A model generated the notes under the pieces. That model did no database searches, was not told the DNA's origin, and saw only the letters and a list, made by a program, of their open reading frames with translations. Shown here piece by piece: positions 52,926-64,000 of a stretch of DNA of 64,000 nt; position 1 is the first letter of the stretch, and the number at the start of each line of letters is the position of its first letter. The translations under genes were made by a program, and so were the position numbers. The stretch is from Chrysoporthe austroafricana. Lineage: Eukaryota; Ascomycota; Sordariomycetes; Diaporthales; Cryphonectriaceae. The stretch covers positions 682,001-746,000 of the forward strand of contig JYIP02000010.1 in assembly GCA_001051155.2 (NCBI GenBank), given 5' to 3'.

Positions 52926-53684
52926 CTAGACGTAGTAGTCCTTCGGATTCAAAGTGTACATGTTCTTTAGTTCGGAAACGTGAGGGTTGGTACCGCTGGA
53001 CATGCCGTTGTCGCAAGACTCTGCAATTAGTAACAGCGGTTGGAGCCTGTGTACCTCATACCTGGTGTCGTCCGAGCGCAAAATGGAGCGGAGGGTGAAG
53101 TCGCTCAAGAAGCGTTGGGGTAGAATCCGGATTGTACTCTCCCATTCATAGGGATCATGGTCGATTTCCCGTCCGACAACAAGAAGAAAGTCAATGACTA
53201 GATTGCGGAGGGGTTCCGCCGGATTGCCGCGGTCGGTGTACCATCCCCCGTCCCACAGCATGTTGACAGCACCAGAGAACATCGATGTATCCTGAGCGAC
53301 GGTCGAATACAGGTCGTCCTTGAGTTTTGGGACGACGATGTCGACGACGTGATTTTGCAGGGCCGGTGCGCGGACGTGGTAGGCGAAAAACCACAGATCA
53401 AAGAGCCTGCAGGCTGTCAAGGTCCACTTGTCATCAGAAGAGTATGAATAATCACATTCGTCCTTGGTCTCGATAACGTCGTCGTAGACCCATCTGAGGA
53501 AGAGGGCGAAGGTGGTATCAGAGACGTTGTTGTGTGTCAGCTGCTTGGTCTGGGTTTCTCCAGAGCCGCCGGTCAATACAGTGCGGTAGTAATCTGACTT
53601 GTCGGTGAGGGTGTGGATATGGAGGAGGAATGTCTTGCCGCTGGTGATGGTAATTTGGACCATTCCCTCTGGTGACCTGGTCAT
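52926..53684 (-). CDS. BTB/POZ domain protein
   Basis: Single exon, 252 aa. The N-terminal 110 residues follow the BTB fold. VQITITSGKTFLLHIHTLTDKSDYYRTVLTGG corresponds to the first strands with the LxxxSxYFxxxL-type motif (kept below in shorter form as LTDKSDYYRTVL). FALFLRWVYDDVI is the later helix and strand, and LTACRLFDLWFFAYHV the closing helices. Fungal proteins of this size that carry only BTB are numerous and usually of unknown function. BTB mediates dimerisation and can recruit Cullin-3. The C-terminal half (VVDIVVPKLKDDLYS to SILRSDDTRYEVHRL) is helical and typical for this fungal group. The start codon is followed at once by the fold, so a longer N-terminus is unlikely. Confidence 0.8.
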   Translation of the reverse strand: MTRSPEGMVQITITSGKTFLLHIHTLTDKSDYYRTVLTGGSGETQTKQLTHNNVSDTTFALFLRWVYDDVIETKDECDYSYSSDDKWTLTACRLFDLWFFAYHVRAPALQNHVVDIVVPKLKDDLYSTVAQDTSMFSGAVNMLWDGGWYTDRGNPAEPLRNLVIDFLLVVGREIDHDPYEWESTIRILPQRFLSDFTLRSILRSDDTRYEVHRLQPLLLIAESCDNGMSSGTNPHVSELKNMYTLNPKDYYV

Positions 53685-54919
53685 GGTGAGTGACTACCTA
53701 AGCATCACAGCTGGATTTGACATACTGGAAACGACTGAGAATCGTCTTCAATCTCTCCGGCATGTATTCCTCCTCCTTGATAGATTTCTTCCTATTGATC
53801 CGCCTTCTCTTCGAAACGGGCGTGTCTGAGGTCACGTGTGAGCACTAAGAAACAGCTGCCGAAGGACCGCGATTGACAAAGACGCGGGCAGTGGTGGCAG
53901 GACAATCCAAAGGAAGGTCAGAGGAAGAGGATGAGCACGTACCTGAGTCAAACATTGTCGCGAAAAAGCGTTTTGTTTGTTACGGCAGATGCTGCAGTTG
54001 TGGTCGTGGTCTTTTCTGTGGCTTCTTATCGATCAGTCTCGGGCTTTTGTGGGAGGGAGCCAGCCGCGAGATGAGCCAAGACGTTCAGCCTGGTTCTGGT
54101 CAGTTGGATCAAGCCAGCCTGAAGCAGTTGTGAGAAAAGTTGGGGAGAAGAGGGAGCCGTGTGGAGAAGAAAAGCAGCTGAGCTTCAGGGAGGAGGCTGC
54201 CTGCCCAAGGTTGGCGGCCAATGAAAGATCAGCCTCAGCGGTTTCGCGCTGGGGGCCTTAGTCAGCTCTTTCAGCCTTCCCGCTTCTCCTCAGGATGGCT
54301 TTCAGGCCTACCAACAATGAAATTTTAGATCTTAATAGGCTGGCGAGACCTGGACTAGATAGATGCCAACAAGCCTGCTGCCCTGTTGCATTGCTGACTG
54401 AAGTAGCTTTTCCTGCGTTGCTGGTGGAGGGAGCCTTGCGCGGCCACTGTTGACAAGAGGCCTGCTTGGGAGAGAAAGGCCAGCGGGGCGACATGGGTAC
54501 CCCTGCACGGCTGCTGATAGCGTCGCAGGCAGGCAACGTACCACAGCACTATCACCTACAAACGCTCTGGTTGCAGCACTAGCAGGGGACAGAAAAGCCT
54601 CTGATGAATCTAATGTACAATTTCTCATGAATAGTAAAAGTTGCCTATCTGAACCCATACTGATGGCCTTCCAGGTCTCTCATCGTTCCTCATGCTTCAG
54701 ACATCACAAGGTACATCGCAGCATCGTGAGTTCGGATGATGATGGTGTCGCGCACGACCCCACCGAAATGGCCGCGACAGTTCCTCTGCAAAAAATGAAA
54801 TAAAAACACAGTCAGCGTCCACGCCTAGACGTCGCAAAGAGCGTAGGTGGCACAGTTCTCGTTAGATTGACCGCTCGTCGCCATCACTCCATGTGCGGTA
54901 GTCAATCCGTATGTAGTCC
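53685..54919. other. intergenic, possible degraded repeat
   Basis: No gene is supported. The part from 54020 to 54560 has higher GC than the surroundings and contains overlapping short open frames on both strands without motifs. It may be a degenerate repeat or transposon remnant, but no terminal repeats or transposase motifs were seen. Confidence 0.35.
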
Positions 54920-56450
54920 TCACTCATCGTTGCCCTCCTTGACAGAGCGCAGATACCCTAGTAGGGCATCCATGTTGACAATGTCCTTCGCTACAACATA
55001 CCACATCGATTTCCGATCTAGGAGCAGGTGGCCTAGCTCCTGCAGGGCCTGTTCCTCCTCGCTGTCGGAGGCCCACATGGAGTCCTCCTCTTGGTCGCAC
55101 GGGGAGGCTTGCACAGCAGCAGCCTTGGTGTCGACATCGCGCTGGTCGGGTGAGGCATCCGGGGCCTTGTCATCGGCAGCCTCGTCCTGGAGCATTCCAT
55201 CGCCGGGCTCCTCTTGGGCGATCTGCGTGGCATGCGTCAGCTTGGATGGAGTGCACGCAGGCAGGTGACAGCGAGAAAACGTACCTCATCGGCACCCTTC
55301 TGCGCGGAAGGGCCAGGGTCGCCGGTCTCCCCGCCTTGCGAAACAGATTGCTGGGCACTGGCCTCCACGGCGGCGGCGCGACTGCGAGGATTGTAGGCCG
55401 GGAGCGGGCGCGCACGTTGGTGCTGGATCGGGCGGAGAGGGTTGTCACCGGGACGGCGCCTCAGCTTCTGGCGAACACCCGCAGTCTTGGAGCCCTGCTG
55501 CGCCATCGCGGGGGAGCGCTTAGGGGGAGGAGACGGCGGCAGCGGTGTTGGGGTCACCCAACGCGACAGTTCCTGGGAGATCTCCCGACAAACACGCCGG
55601 GACTCCGACTCGGCCCTTCGGCAGACTGAAGCCATGTCATCTGCTCGCGAGAGGGGCACTGATCAGCTTGGACGTTTGCGATTGGAAAAGTGGGGGTGGG
55701 AGGATTCCTTGACATACCCGCCAGGATCGCCAACACATCTTCAGCACTCTGATCACCTGGGATCGTCAGAGCCGTGTAGTAGCTCTCAACTTCCGAGAGT
55801 GGCTGGTATAGCTCCGAAGGCAGCACCATGACCATGAGTTCGCCCTTTCTCTCTGGTATCTTGGTTGCGTGCCACATCATAGTCGCAAGACGAGTTCCCC
55901 ATTCGTACTGGTCAGCGATGCTGCAGATCTCATCGACTAGCTCATGATGCATCAGGCGACCGTGCTCTGGATCGAAGATGGAGATCAGGAGATCCAGGCT
56001 CTGGTACATGACTTTCTGGGGAGTCGTCAAGTCGTCTGAGAGTTCCGGATTGCGAATGACATGTCTCTGACGTCGCTGGCGCATGGTGTTCATCATCTCC
56101 TTCACATCGTCGGGAGTCATGGCAGTATCCTTCAAACCCATGTCCTCGAGGATGACCTGGTATATCATCGTCTGTTGCAGCTTGTGGAGGGCTTTCTCCT
56201 CGTTGATGAATTCACTGTAGTGGAGCTCGTACACACACATAGCCAGCAGACCTTTCTCGAAGTGTGTCTGCAAGTCATCCTTACCAGTGGTAGTGCTAAA
56301 AGGGTGCTCGTTCTCAACGAGAGCGCGAACTACCTTCAGGCAGGCCTCGCTCGGTGTAAGGTCGTCTGCTATATGGCTGAGCTTCAGGAACGACGCGAAG
56401 CTCTCGAGAGGCAGCTCCTGGCCGTCGGACGATGTGAATTCTGTAGTCAT
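54920..56450 (-). CDS. hypothetical protein, three exons
   Basis: Three exons on the minus strand, 56450-55718, 55658-55285 and 55222-54920, encode 469 aa. Introns of 59 and 62 nt have GTATGT..CAG and GTACGT..CAG ends. Joins are ILA-V-PLSRADD and GADE-IAQEEPGDG. The family is not recognised. Residues 1-245 are mostly helical and globular (LESFASFLKLSHIADDL, HKLQQTMIYQVILEDMGLK, YQSLDLLISIFDPEHG). The middle exon is Pro/Arg/Ser-rich and probably disordered, with basic stretches (RQKLRRRPGDNPLRP) that could be nuclear targeting or nucleic-acid binding. The last exon is acidic, with a short helical C-terminus (DALLGYLRSVKE). Clean splice phases and conserved-looking codon use support the model; the last two exons are less certain. 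Confidence 0.6.
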
Positions 56451-57352
56451 CGTGACTTGATGTTCTTGGTGTTGAGGTAGAAAGTCAGGTTAGGCCGTGG
56501 CATCAAGCTCAGGTAGGTTCCAAGTCCTAACAAGTCAAATCGAGCGGACTGTGGGTTATATGTTGTTGGTGGGGCGAAGAAAGGGTGAACGATCAGACGC
56601 GTCGGGGCGTGAAAGAATAATAGCTGACTTTTGGACCGTGGGCGCGTTTTAAATTCACTCGTAGGTTGATATTTTCGCTCACTTCAGCATCTAGGCAGCA
56701 CGGCTTTACAAGCCACCGAACCCTGAGGAAGGGCTTAGTTCTCGATTTCTATACCTTTGAAAGATCCTTTCAGTCTTGATTCTGCCAGTAGGTATTCCTG
56801 CCACTGCAAGCAAGGCCGATGCCGAAGAGCCTGGCATGAAATGCGCCGTGACCAGCGACCACGACCTCCTAAAATGCCTAGATGCTCACTATTAATTCAT
56901 ATTTTTATCATCTTACTGGCAGCATCTTCGCAACCGACCAATGTCTGAACGGCGTCAGCCCGCCAAGGCTAGTAATAATTGACTGACAACTATCTCTCCA
57001 CCTCGCTCATTCCGATGCACACTTGAAAGGTTGTAGATTGATTAAATTAGCACAGCAGTTATATACAAGTCAAATAGATCACCGACACCAGACTCTGCCG
57101 GTGTGCTGCCTAGCTAGACCGTTGATCCCCAAGCAGAAGTGAGCCTATATTCCCTAACGCCAGGACGTTATGTGTCTTTAAGATTGAATTGATGCTGTGG
57201 ATTCTATTTCCAGGAAGGGCTTGTGCCTAAGTCCTCGGCCCTGATCACGACAGCTGTTGAAGTGAAGTGAAGCTGGCGCGTTTCGACAATAGCTCTCTTA
57301 GATTCTTAGAACGTAGTGACGTCAACTTGAGATGACCTGTGCGCTCATCAAG

Positions 57353-57370
57353 CAAACAAACAAACAAACA
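57353..57370 (+). repeat. (AAAC)n microsatellite
   Basis: About four and a half AAAC units in an A-rich stretch of gene-poor DNA. Confidence 0.8.
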
Positions 57371-58029
57371 GAGAAAGATAAAAAGAAGAAAATAAAGAAA
57401 ATGGAAACCAGGCAATTGAACTTTGATCAATTATGATATTGAGAGAATTGGGTGGTCGTGGGGGTGGCGATGAACCAGTTCGTTGTCCTGTTGGTCTCGA
57501 TTGAAGTGGGTGGGTGGGCTGCTGCCTCTGTGGCACGTGCTTGATAAGCGCGCTAAGCAGCAGGTCTGTCACCCAAGCCGCACGCCGAGGTCAGTTTGGC
57601 AGAGCTGTCCTTTGCACGGTTTACAGAGTGCGTGTCCGGTTGAATAGCGGTCGGGAGCGGGAGGTCGCTGGTTCAATCGATTCATACGGTCAACTTTTCA
57701 GCCCTTTTCCTCCGTGGATCTCACAAAGCAACCCTGATATTCGTCCCATCGTGGACCTCCTTTGACAGCGCGTCAAGCTAGAGAACCACACATGGAGGCA
57801 AGGGCTGGGTTCGACAGCTGTGCCAGTTGATCTCGCCCGATGCATGTAGCAACGTTATATCACTATGCAGCACAGGACTTAACAGGTCTCACGCTAGGTC
57901 GGTTGGTCATGAACAAGGCTACCAACTCCTCCCCGTCCTAGTAAAGCACGATCAGGACTCTTCCTCCCTGGTCGTCCTAAACTGCCTTTCTCTCTCTTCA
58001 TTACCATCATCATCTTCCGTACCCGGGTA

Positions 58030-58140
58030 CAATCATTGTTTTTTCTTTCTTTCTTTATTGCCTCTATTTTCTTTCTGCCCTTGTCCCCCCCCCCCCGTTC
58101 TTACTTTTCTCTTTTTGCGTCTCCTTTCTTTTTTTTGCTG
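58030..58140 (+). repeat. polypyrimidine tract with C12
   Basis: About 110 bases almost entirely C and T, including TTTC repeats and a run of twelve C at 58085-58096. Similar in character to the tract at 5520-5600. Confidence 0.75.
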
Positions 58141-59739
58141 CATAGGACGCCCGCAGCCCAGCGTCCATATGGAAATTATGGCTACAGAACATCTGGCTTC
58201 GAGTCGTCCTTGATTTCTGCCTAAGAGTCTCATATCCTGCTACACCATGGCTAACCTGACTGGACGAGGCAGCTAGCGTGATAAGCGTATGCGAGGAACC
58301 AACTTCACCCACCGGCAGCCTCTCCGCCGCGAAGGCGTCGACGATCGTCGAGTATATTACGTAATCAACAGGGTGTACCTATTGCCGCTTGGCCGCCTGG
58401 CCTTCATACCTGTAATATTATTTCTTCCCTTCTCTTCTTCAGACAACAGCCACTCAACTGACTGCACTTCATCTCGAAACCAGCTGTTTCCCTGATCAAG
58501 AAAGCACGAACGAAGCCCACCAGGCCCGACCTCAATGGCATCCCACACCGAAACAAAGCGCTGAGGGCATTCTGCCACCTGGTCGACGAGAAGAGACGCG
58601 GCGGCAGCCGGTATCATATCATCAGGTTGGGGGGGGGTGCCCAGCCAGGATAGAAGAAGCCATGCGAAGCGCCTGAGGGGCCTGCTCTCAAAGCCGACTA
58701 GCCTCGCAGCTAGGTCTGGCTTCACGAGGAAGCGCAAGGAGTCCTCCACCGCCGATCATATCGCAACTGAGCTCTGAAGAGGCACGGCAGCGAGGCGATC
58801 TGGACGCTGGCCCGAGACAGCCGGAGGGATGCTGATCGAGGACAGAAACTAGGTGTGGCGGAGGGCGCCAGTCGCTCGAATCGGATCCTTCAAAGGTGTA
58901 CAGGCGCGAGGGCGAGATACTGCGGCTCTTCTTTGCCGACCGGGGTAGGGAGGGCTGCGTGATGCTCATGTGCACCGTATAATTATAGAGGATAACACAG
59001 GACGGCAAGGCATTCTGCGACGGAGATTAATTACGCGTCTGAGGGCCGCAGCCCGGTCTGCTTGCTCTAGGAAATGTAACGGGCTTCGGGGGGAACATTG
59101 GCATCGTGTCTTCGGCATCGGCCAGACCAGAGTGTGCGGCATGGGGAATGACGTTTTTCGCCCTAGAAGGTTCATTGGGAGATAGCCATCCCCCGCACCA
59201 GTGCACTGGTCGCTATGGCGATCCAACGGCACCGCAACCTCATCCGGCATGTTGGCCCGGTTGATATGCCGGCTTGTTGACGGCAGGATCCGCCGCTATT
59301 GGGCTTCAAGATAAGAATGGCGTCGTTGTTTGCCTGCTTGACGCGGATGGTAGCAGAGAGGCCAAGCTGCGTGTGCGTCCTCGGGGCGTGAGCGAGGCGA
59401 TAGCGAGCTGGTCTTGTTGCTTCACCGCAGAACGGTCCCTGCCCGCCTCAACGCCGGCCAGGGGTGGGATCGTCTCCACATCTGCCCGGAACGACTCCAG
59501 GATTATCAGCAACGTTACCTTACCTGCATCGCAATGCGGAGTCGGCCCGGGATGCCCTCACCTGCGGAGTGACGCCTATCGCACCAGGGCAGGCGTTGTA
59601 GCCAGTATCGCGCCCGTGCCTGTCCGGATAAATTGCAGCTGTGTCCCGCGCAGCAACCGTCGCAGCGCCCATCATGAGCGACCTTGCAACGCAGGGCCAA
59701 GTGGTACTGTCGTGGTTGTCGGACAAGACGGGGCTCGCG

Positions 59740-61951
59740 ATGAAGTTCCTCGCCCTCAAGACGGGCCTTCTGGGCCTGTCGGCGACCTGTAGGTAGCCCC
59801 TGGCCCCTTCTGCACCGGCGGCGTCACGGCTGACCACTCTTCATAGCTCTGGTTGTCGGCGACCTCCTCGGTATACCGACCCTGCCGTACAAGGCCTCGA
59901 ATGGATCTTACGCTTTGTCAAATATCCAGACCATCGTGGTCGACACCCAATATGCCTCCGCGGTGGACGACTCTATGGATACGCTGATCCCGCCGACGTT
60001 ATTCGCGTTCGCGACGACCTTCGCCGAGGACCTGAGCAGCATCTTCAACATCAACACCACAGTCACAAACGGGACGAGCAGCACGGCCGGCGATGTCTTC
60101 TTGACCCTTGGGGATCCCAGCAGGTACCTCAACGCCTCAGGGGAGCAGTCGTCAGAGGGTTACACCCTCTCCGTCACCGCGGACGAGATCACCATCACCG
60201 GGGCGAGCCCCCTCGGCGCATGGTGGGGGACGCGAACCGTCCTGCAACAAGCCGCCTTGAACGATGGGGCCGTCCCAGCTGGCACGGGCGACGACACCCC
60301 CGGCTGGGCGACGCGCGGGATGATGCTCGACGCCGGGCGGCACTTCTACCCCAAGGAGTTTATGACGGAAATGTGCTCGTATATGTCCTTTTTCAAGCAG
60401 AACACCTTCCACCTGCACCTCAGCGACAACCTCTACAATAACGTCGACATTTATACCCGCGAGCGCTCCCTGAGCCTCTACGCCCGCTTCCGGCTCTGGT
60501 CTGACTCCGAAGCCCTCGCAGGTCTTAACAAGTACAAGAACGAATCTTACACCCGCGAGGATTTCGACGAGATCCAGTCGTCCTGCGCCGCCCGCGGCGT
60601 GACTATCATCCCGGAGATCGAGGCGCCAGGCCACGCCCTGGTGATTGTGCAGTGGAAGCCCGAGCTCGGGTATTCGAGCGACCTGAGCTTGCTGAACATC
60701 AGCCACCCCGACACCATACCGACGATGGAGACGATCTGGGGCGAGTTCCTACCGTGGTTCCACACCAAGGTTGTGTCCATCGGCGCAGACGAGTACACGG
60801 GCCCGTCGACGGATTACAATACGTTCGTCAACGCTATGGCGGGCTACATCGGGGCGACGTCGGGCAAGTGGATCCGCATCTGGGGGACGTTCCCGCCGAT
60901 CTACAACGGAACGTATGAGAATATTTACCAGAACGTCTCGATCCAGCATTGGGAGTATTTCGAAGACAACCCTTATTACGACTATATCCTCAATAATTAC
61001 TCGGTGGTTAACTCGAACGACGACTTCTATATCGTCAATAAGTGGGCGCCGCCCGGCGGTTATCTGAATCATATTAACCTGACCAAGACTTTCCACGGTA
61101 CGCCGCCCAACGGCACGTATTGGCGGCCTTACGTCTTCGACCAGAGCAACGCTACCGACAACCCGCCCGAGTCGAATCCGTACGTGCTGGGCTCCATCGT
61201 CCCGCTGTGGAACGACTACGGCGCGAACGCATCTGTGTACTCCGAGGCCTACTACGCCTGGCGGCCCGGCATTCCGGCGCTGGCCGACAAGCAGTGGGGA
61301 GGGAACCTGTCGACGGCGGACTTCGACGCGATCTTCGAGACGCTGCATGCGGCCGTGCCCGGCCAGAACCTCGACCGCGCCATCAGTTCCGCCTCCGACG
61401 TCATCTTTAACTACACCCTGGCGGCCAACGGGACCTTCGCCGACGCCTCTCCGAACGGCTTCGGCGTCGAGACGGACTGCGCCGCCGCGGCCAGCGGCGC
61501 GCTCGAGCTCACCCCCTCGTGCTCCGTCACGACCCCCCACTCGTCCAAGGGCCGCAACTACACCCTCACGCTCGCGGGGCTCACCGTCGCGGGCCTCAGC
61601 GCGCCGACCAACGCGACCCTCGTCGCCGGCGCCGACTCGACGCTGATGCTCACACCAAACATCACCTTCCTCGCGGGCGGGAACTACTTCCGCCTCAACG
61701 CGACGGTGCCGCTGAACGAGACGGTCGACCTGGCCATCGTCGCGCGCGGCAACAGGACGTTCGCGTCCGTGACGTCCGCGGCGCGCGGCCTGCTGGTGGA
61801 CGAGGAGGAGTTCCTGACCGAGATGGGCATCAACGGGGAGTACTTCCACTGGGCGGAGATAGCCTTCGAGGCGCCACTCACGACGATCGGGGGCGCGGGG
61901 AGCGGCTGGAGCGGGAGCCTGAGCGGGTTCAGCCTGACCTCTGTGGCATGA
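59740..61951 (+). CDS. secreted GH20 beta-N-acetylhexosaminidase
   Basis: Two exons, 59740-59788 and 59847-61951, encode 717 aa. The 58-nt intron (GTAGGT, CTGAC branch site, CATAG) splits the signal peptide. Exon 1 gives MKFLALKTGLLGLSAT and continues SLVVG, a plausible secretion signal followed by PYKASNGSYAL. Glycoside hydrolase family 20 enzymes release terminal N-acetylhexosamine from chito-oligomers and glycans. They use substrate-assisted catalysis with a neighbouring Asp-Glu pair, here D331-E332 in IGADEYTG. Other family marks are GWATRGMMLDAGRHFYP, FHLHLSDN and IIPEIEAPGHA. Many NxS/T sequons are present, fitting a secreted glycoprotein. The C-terminal 200 residues (from about 500) are Ala/Thr-rich and beta-like, beyond the TIM barrel, and are not recognised. 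Convergent with the MBL gene, 138 bases apart. Confidence 0.93.
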
Positions 61952-62089
61952 AGTGGATCTCTTCGCGTGTACGTAGTGGTATAGTTATTTAGAACAGCAA
62001 CATGCCAGGATAACCTCTCTAGTGACTGACTTCTGCTCACCCCTGGCAAGGCGGGCTGTCCTCTCATCCCCCGCCGCCTCCCTCCTCCC

Positions 62090-63245
62090 TCACTCCAGCG
62101 TGTACGTCGTCCCACAAAACGACGGCGCAACCACCGCCGGCATGGCCTGCTCACACATGGCCTTGAACCTCCAGCCCGTGCAGTGGCCCGGCATCAGCAC
62201 TCTGGGCTGCAGCACCCGGAGGTCCTCTAGCGAGCGGGCCAGCTTCTCTGGCTGGTTGTCCGCTAGGTGAAACCCGCCGACTACGGCGTGCAGGGGCGCG
62301 CCCGGGCCGCCCAGCTCGACGGCGTGGCTGCACACGTTGATGACGCCGGCGTGGCTGCAGCCGGTGAACACGACGAGGCCCCGGCCCCGGAGGCGGCATA
62401 CGACGAGGCGCTCGTCGGCGATCGCCTCGTCGGGCTCCCACGCGTCGGCCGACGGGACGAAACGCACGCCGCCGCGGATGCCCACCTCGTAGGTCGTCCG
62501 GCGCGGGATGGCGCCCGATGAGAGAAAGAACCCGTCCAGCACGGTATGCGCGTCGGCGTGCGCGCAGACAGCGGCCCCCGCCGCGACGAGCTCCGCGGGC
62601 GCCGGGTCGGCCTCCAGGCTCACGACCGCGCCTGCCGGCGTCCGCAGGCCCCGGTACGCCGGCCGGTCCGGGTGCACGTCCACGGGGAGGGCGGGCGCCG
62701 CGGGGTCACGGCGCCGGCGGGCAGCGCTGATCAGCCGGACGGCCTCAGGCAGCCCGCCCGAGTGGTCGCGGTGCCAGTGCGAGAGGTGGACGTGCTCGAC
62801 GGCGGCGAGGTCGGCGCGGAGGCGGGCGGCGTTACGGGCCCAGGCAGACCCCTCGGGCCCGGCGTCGAAGAGGAGGGTGTGCTTCTGCTCGCCCCTCGTG
62901 GCGGTCTATATATACAGGGCAGGCAGTTAGCAGGGAGCGAGTGAGCGCGCCTGGGGGGCCCTCCCGCCTCCTCCCGCCGGGGAGAAGGGGAAGGGAGAGG
63001 GTTATGGTGGAGCGCACGATCAGGAGCGACAGCCCGTGGGCGGCGCAGCAGATGTTTGCCATCGCTATCTCGCCCACCGCGCCGCCCCTGCTCTCGCCGG
63101 CGGGGAGCGGGTCGACGGGCTGCCCCTGCAGCAGGCCGGCGTACTGCACGGCGGGGTTGCCGCTGGGCGAGATGGGGTCGACCTCGTTGTCGACGATGAC
63201 CGTAATCTCGATCCTGTCGACCTCAACCAGGCCGTGGGATGCCAT
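62090..63245 (-). CDS. metallo-beta-lactamase-fold hydrolase
   Basis: Two exons on the minus strand, 63245-63018 and 62905-62090, encode 347 aa. The 112-nt intron has GTGCGC, a TGCTAACT branch site and ATATAG. The join HGLSLLI-TATRGEQKHTLLFDAGPEG is the continuous strand pair expected in this family. The zinc-binding motif is SHWHRDHSGG, with H119, H121, D123 and H124. Later ligands are visible in FTGCSHAGVINV and MPGHCTGW. The N-terminus VDRIEITVIVDNEVD and the overall layout match the group annotated as dihydropterin-ribofuranosylaminobenzene phosphate synthase-like or simply MBL-fold hydrolases; the substrate in fungi is unknown. No signal peptide, so probably cytosolic. The start is the first ATG after a stretch with no other Met. 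Confidence 0.87.
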
Positions 63246-64000
63246 CTCTGGGCGCACGGCTGCCCGCTCGGCCTCGTTCCTCGGCGAGCCGGTGGGAAAG
63301 GCTGGGAGGGCGGGCGTGGGTGGGCGTAGGAGACGAGACGAGACAATGACGGTCCGAAATATTACGGGCTGGCTGTGTTGCTTCAGGAGCGCCAGATGAG
63401 TCCTATACACCACCTACACCTAGGCACAAGTTACCATGTTACTCTGGTTGAGTAGGTGTCAGCATTTCCGCCGTCAAACGAAGGGTTGGTAATACGCTTG
63501 CATCCCGATCGGCCGGATCATTTAACGGCCGAGGTTGAGGTACTTACGGCAGCGCTGTGACCTTGGTTGCGCAGTAGATAATACTACTACTACTAATAAT
63601 AATATACTGCTTCGCATCTGGAAATTCTCGAGCTCTTCCCACAGCTACGCGTCTTGGCCAGTTTCGCCCTGATTGTTTCGCGCATGCAGAGGAGCTCTTC
63701 CACGGCACTGGTTAGGCTGTTTATGATTATCCGCACGGCCTTCGATGGCTTTGGTCTTAACTTTCTTTTCCCAACACAACGGAAGCGCACAGGATCTGGC
63801 GCCAGGAAGAGAGGACAGGTTATGAGATACTATGATGAGATTTCTCAGGCTTAAGAAGTTAGTTGAAGCGAGGATGCGGTAATGTAGATTCTGGGCTGGC
63901 TACGGTGTCGCTGTAGTGGATGATTGCGTAGATTCAGGGTAAAACCGAGGCAGCATTCGATATCGGGGCGCTGCTCCCGACCATGCCTCCCACCACCACC
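63246..64000. other. right-edge region, no gene seen
   Basis: Contains the promoter of the MBL gene and a short TAC/TAA-rich repeat near 63580-63605. Frames near 63600-63850 are short and motif-free. A gene starting beyond the window cannot be judged. Confidence 0.45.

Larger units (their letters stand above)
56451..59739. other. 3.3-kb gene-poor region with simple repeats
   Basis: No gene is firmly supported. Simple sequence includes (AAAC)n at 57353-57370, a polypyrimidine tract with C12 at 58085-58096, and G9 near 58629. A moderately GC-rich minus-strand area at 58360-59010 has two overlapping frames of about 105-130 codons (LRRFAWLLLSWLG; FVSVWDAIEVGPGG) that might be exons of an unrecognised gene. 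GC-rich frames at 59270-59690 upstream of the GH20 gene lack motifs. Confidence 0.4.

Noticed and set aside
57600..57700. possible tRNA (B-box-like GGTTCAATC)
   Set aside because: The flanking bases do not form a T-arm stem, no A box lies at the right distance, and no acceptor stem pairs.
60749..61849. 366-codon antisense open frame opposite the GH20 gene
   Set aside because: Arg/Val-rich shadow with no motif; the GH20 frame has the catalytic pair and sequons.
1..64000. CRISPR arrays, bacterial operons, integrated viruses, intact transposons
   Set aside because: No regularly spaced repeats, no transposase, reverse transcriptase or viral motifs, and gene structures are eukaryotic throughout.

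Overview
This is a nuclear contig from a filamentous ascomycete, most likely a Sordariomycete. Coding DNA is GC-rich and the gaps are AT-richer. Introns are short (54-112 nt) with GT..AG ends and CTRAY branch points. The families seen (HET, NACHT, TPR-CHAT, rhodopsin-domain receptor, BTB, PCA1-like P-type ATPase) are typical of such fungi. I saw no convincing tRNA, rRNA or CRISPR. Exon boundaries were set by hand from splice motifs and frame continuity. No homology search was possible, so family names come from recognised motifs.

Layout. 1-5.3 kb: the C-terminal half of a NACHT/STAND protein, then a mitochondrial transcription factor of the Mtf1/rRNA-dimethylase fold carrying two AT-hooks. 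7.5-15.3 kb: a GT90 (CAP10-like) glycosyltransferase, arginase (intron 2 holds a run of 30 C), and a convergent HET-domain gene. 16.8-22.3 kb: a protein-kinase-like gene and a CCCH/RBR E3 ubiquitin ligase. 22.9-26.2 kb: a Cys-rich P1B heavy-metal ATPase.

26.9-34.2 kb is the most interesting part. A TPR-CHAT protease is divergent from a caspase-domain protease, and the caspase gene runs tail-to-tail into a 320-aa protein that looks like a fungal gasdermin-like pore former. Together they look like a protease-plus-pore-former regulated cell death module. A decayed, frameshifted fragment of a second heavy-metal ATPase lies just beyond (34.6-34.8 kb), in the same orientation as the intact ATPase on the other side, so the module is bracketed by ATPase paralogues.

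35.5-46.4 kb: a mitochondrial coiled-coil/membrane protein, an SDR oxidoreductase, a rhodopsin-domain membrane protein, mannose-6-phosphate isomerase and mitochondrial sulfide:quinone oxidoreductase. 48.7-56.5 kb: three unrecognised proteins and a BTB/POZ protein, separated by AT-rich gaps. 59.7-63.3 kb: a secreted GH20 beta-N-acetylhexosaminidase convergent with a metallo-beta-lactamase-fold hydrolase.

Housekeeping genes (Mtf1, arginase, PMI, SQR) are interleaved with self/non-self and cell-death families (NACHT, HET, CHAT, caspase, gasdermin-like). This is the usual texture of a rapidly evolving accessory region in these fungi.
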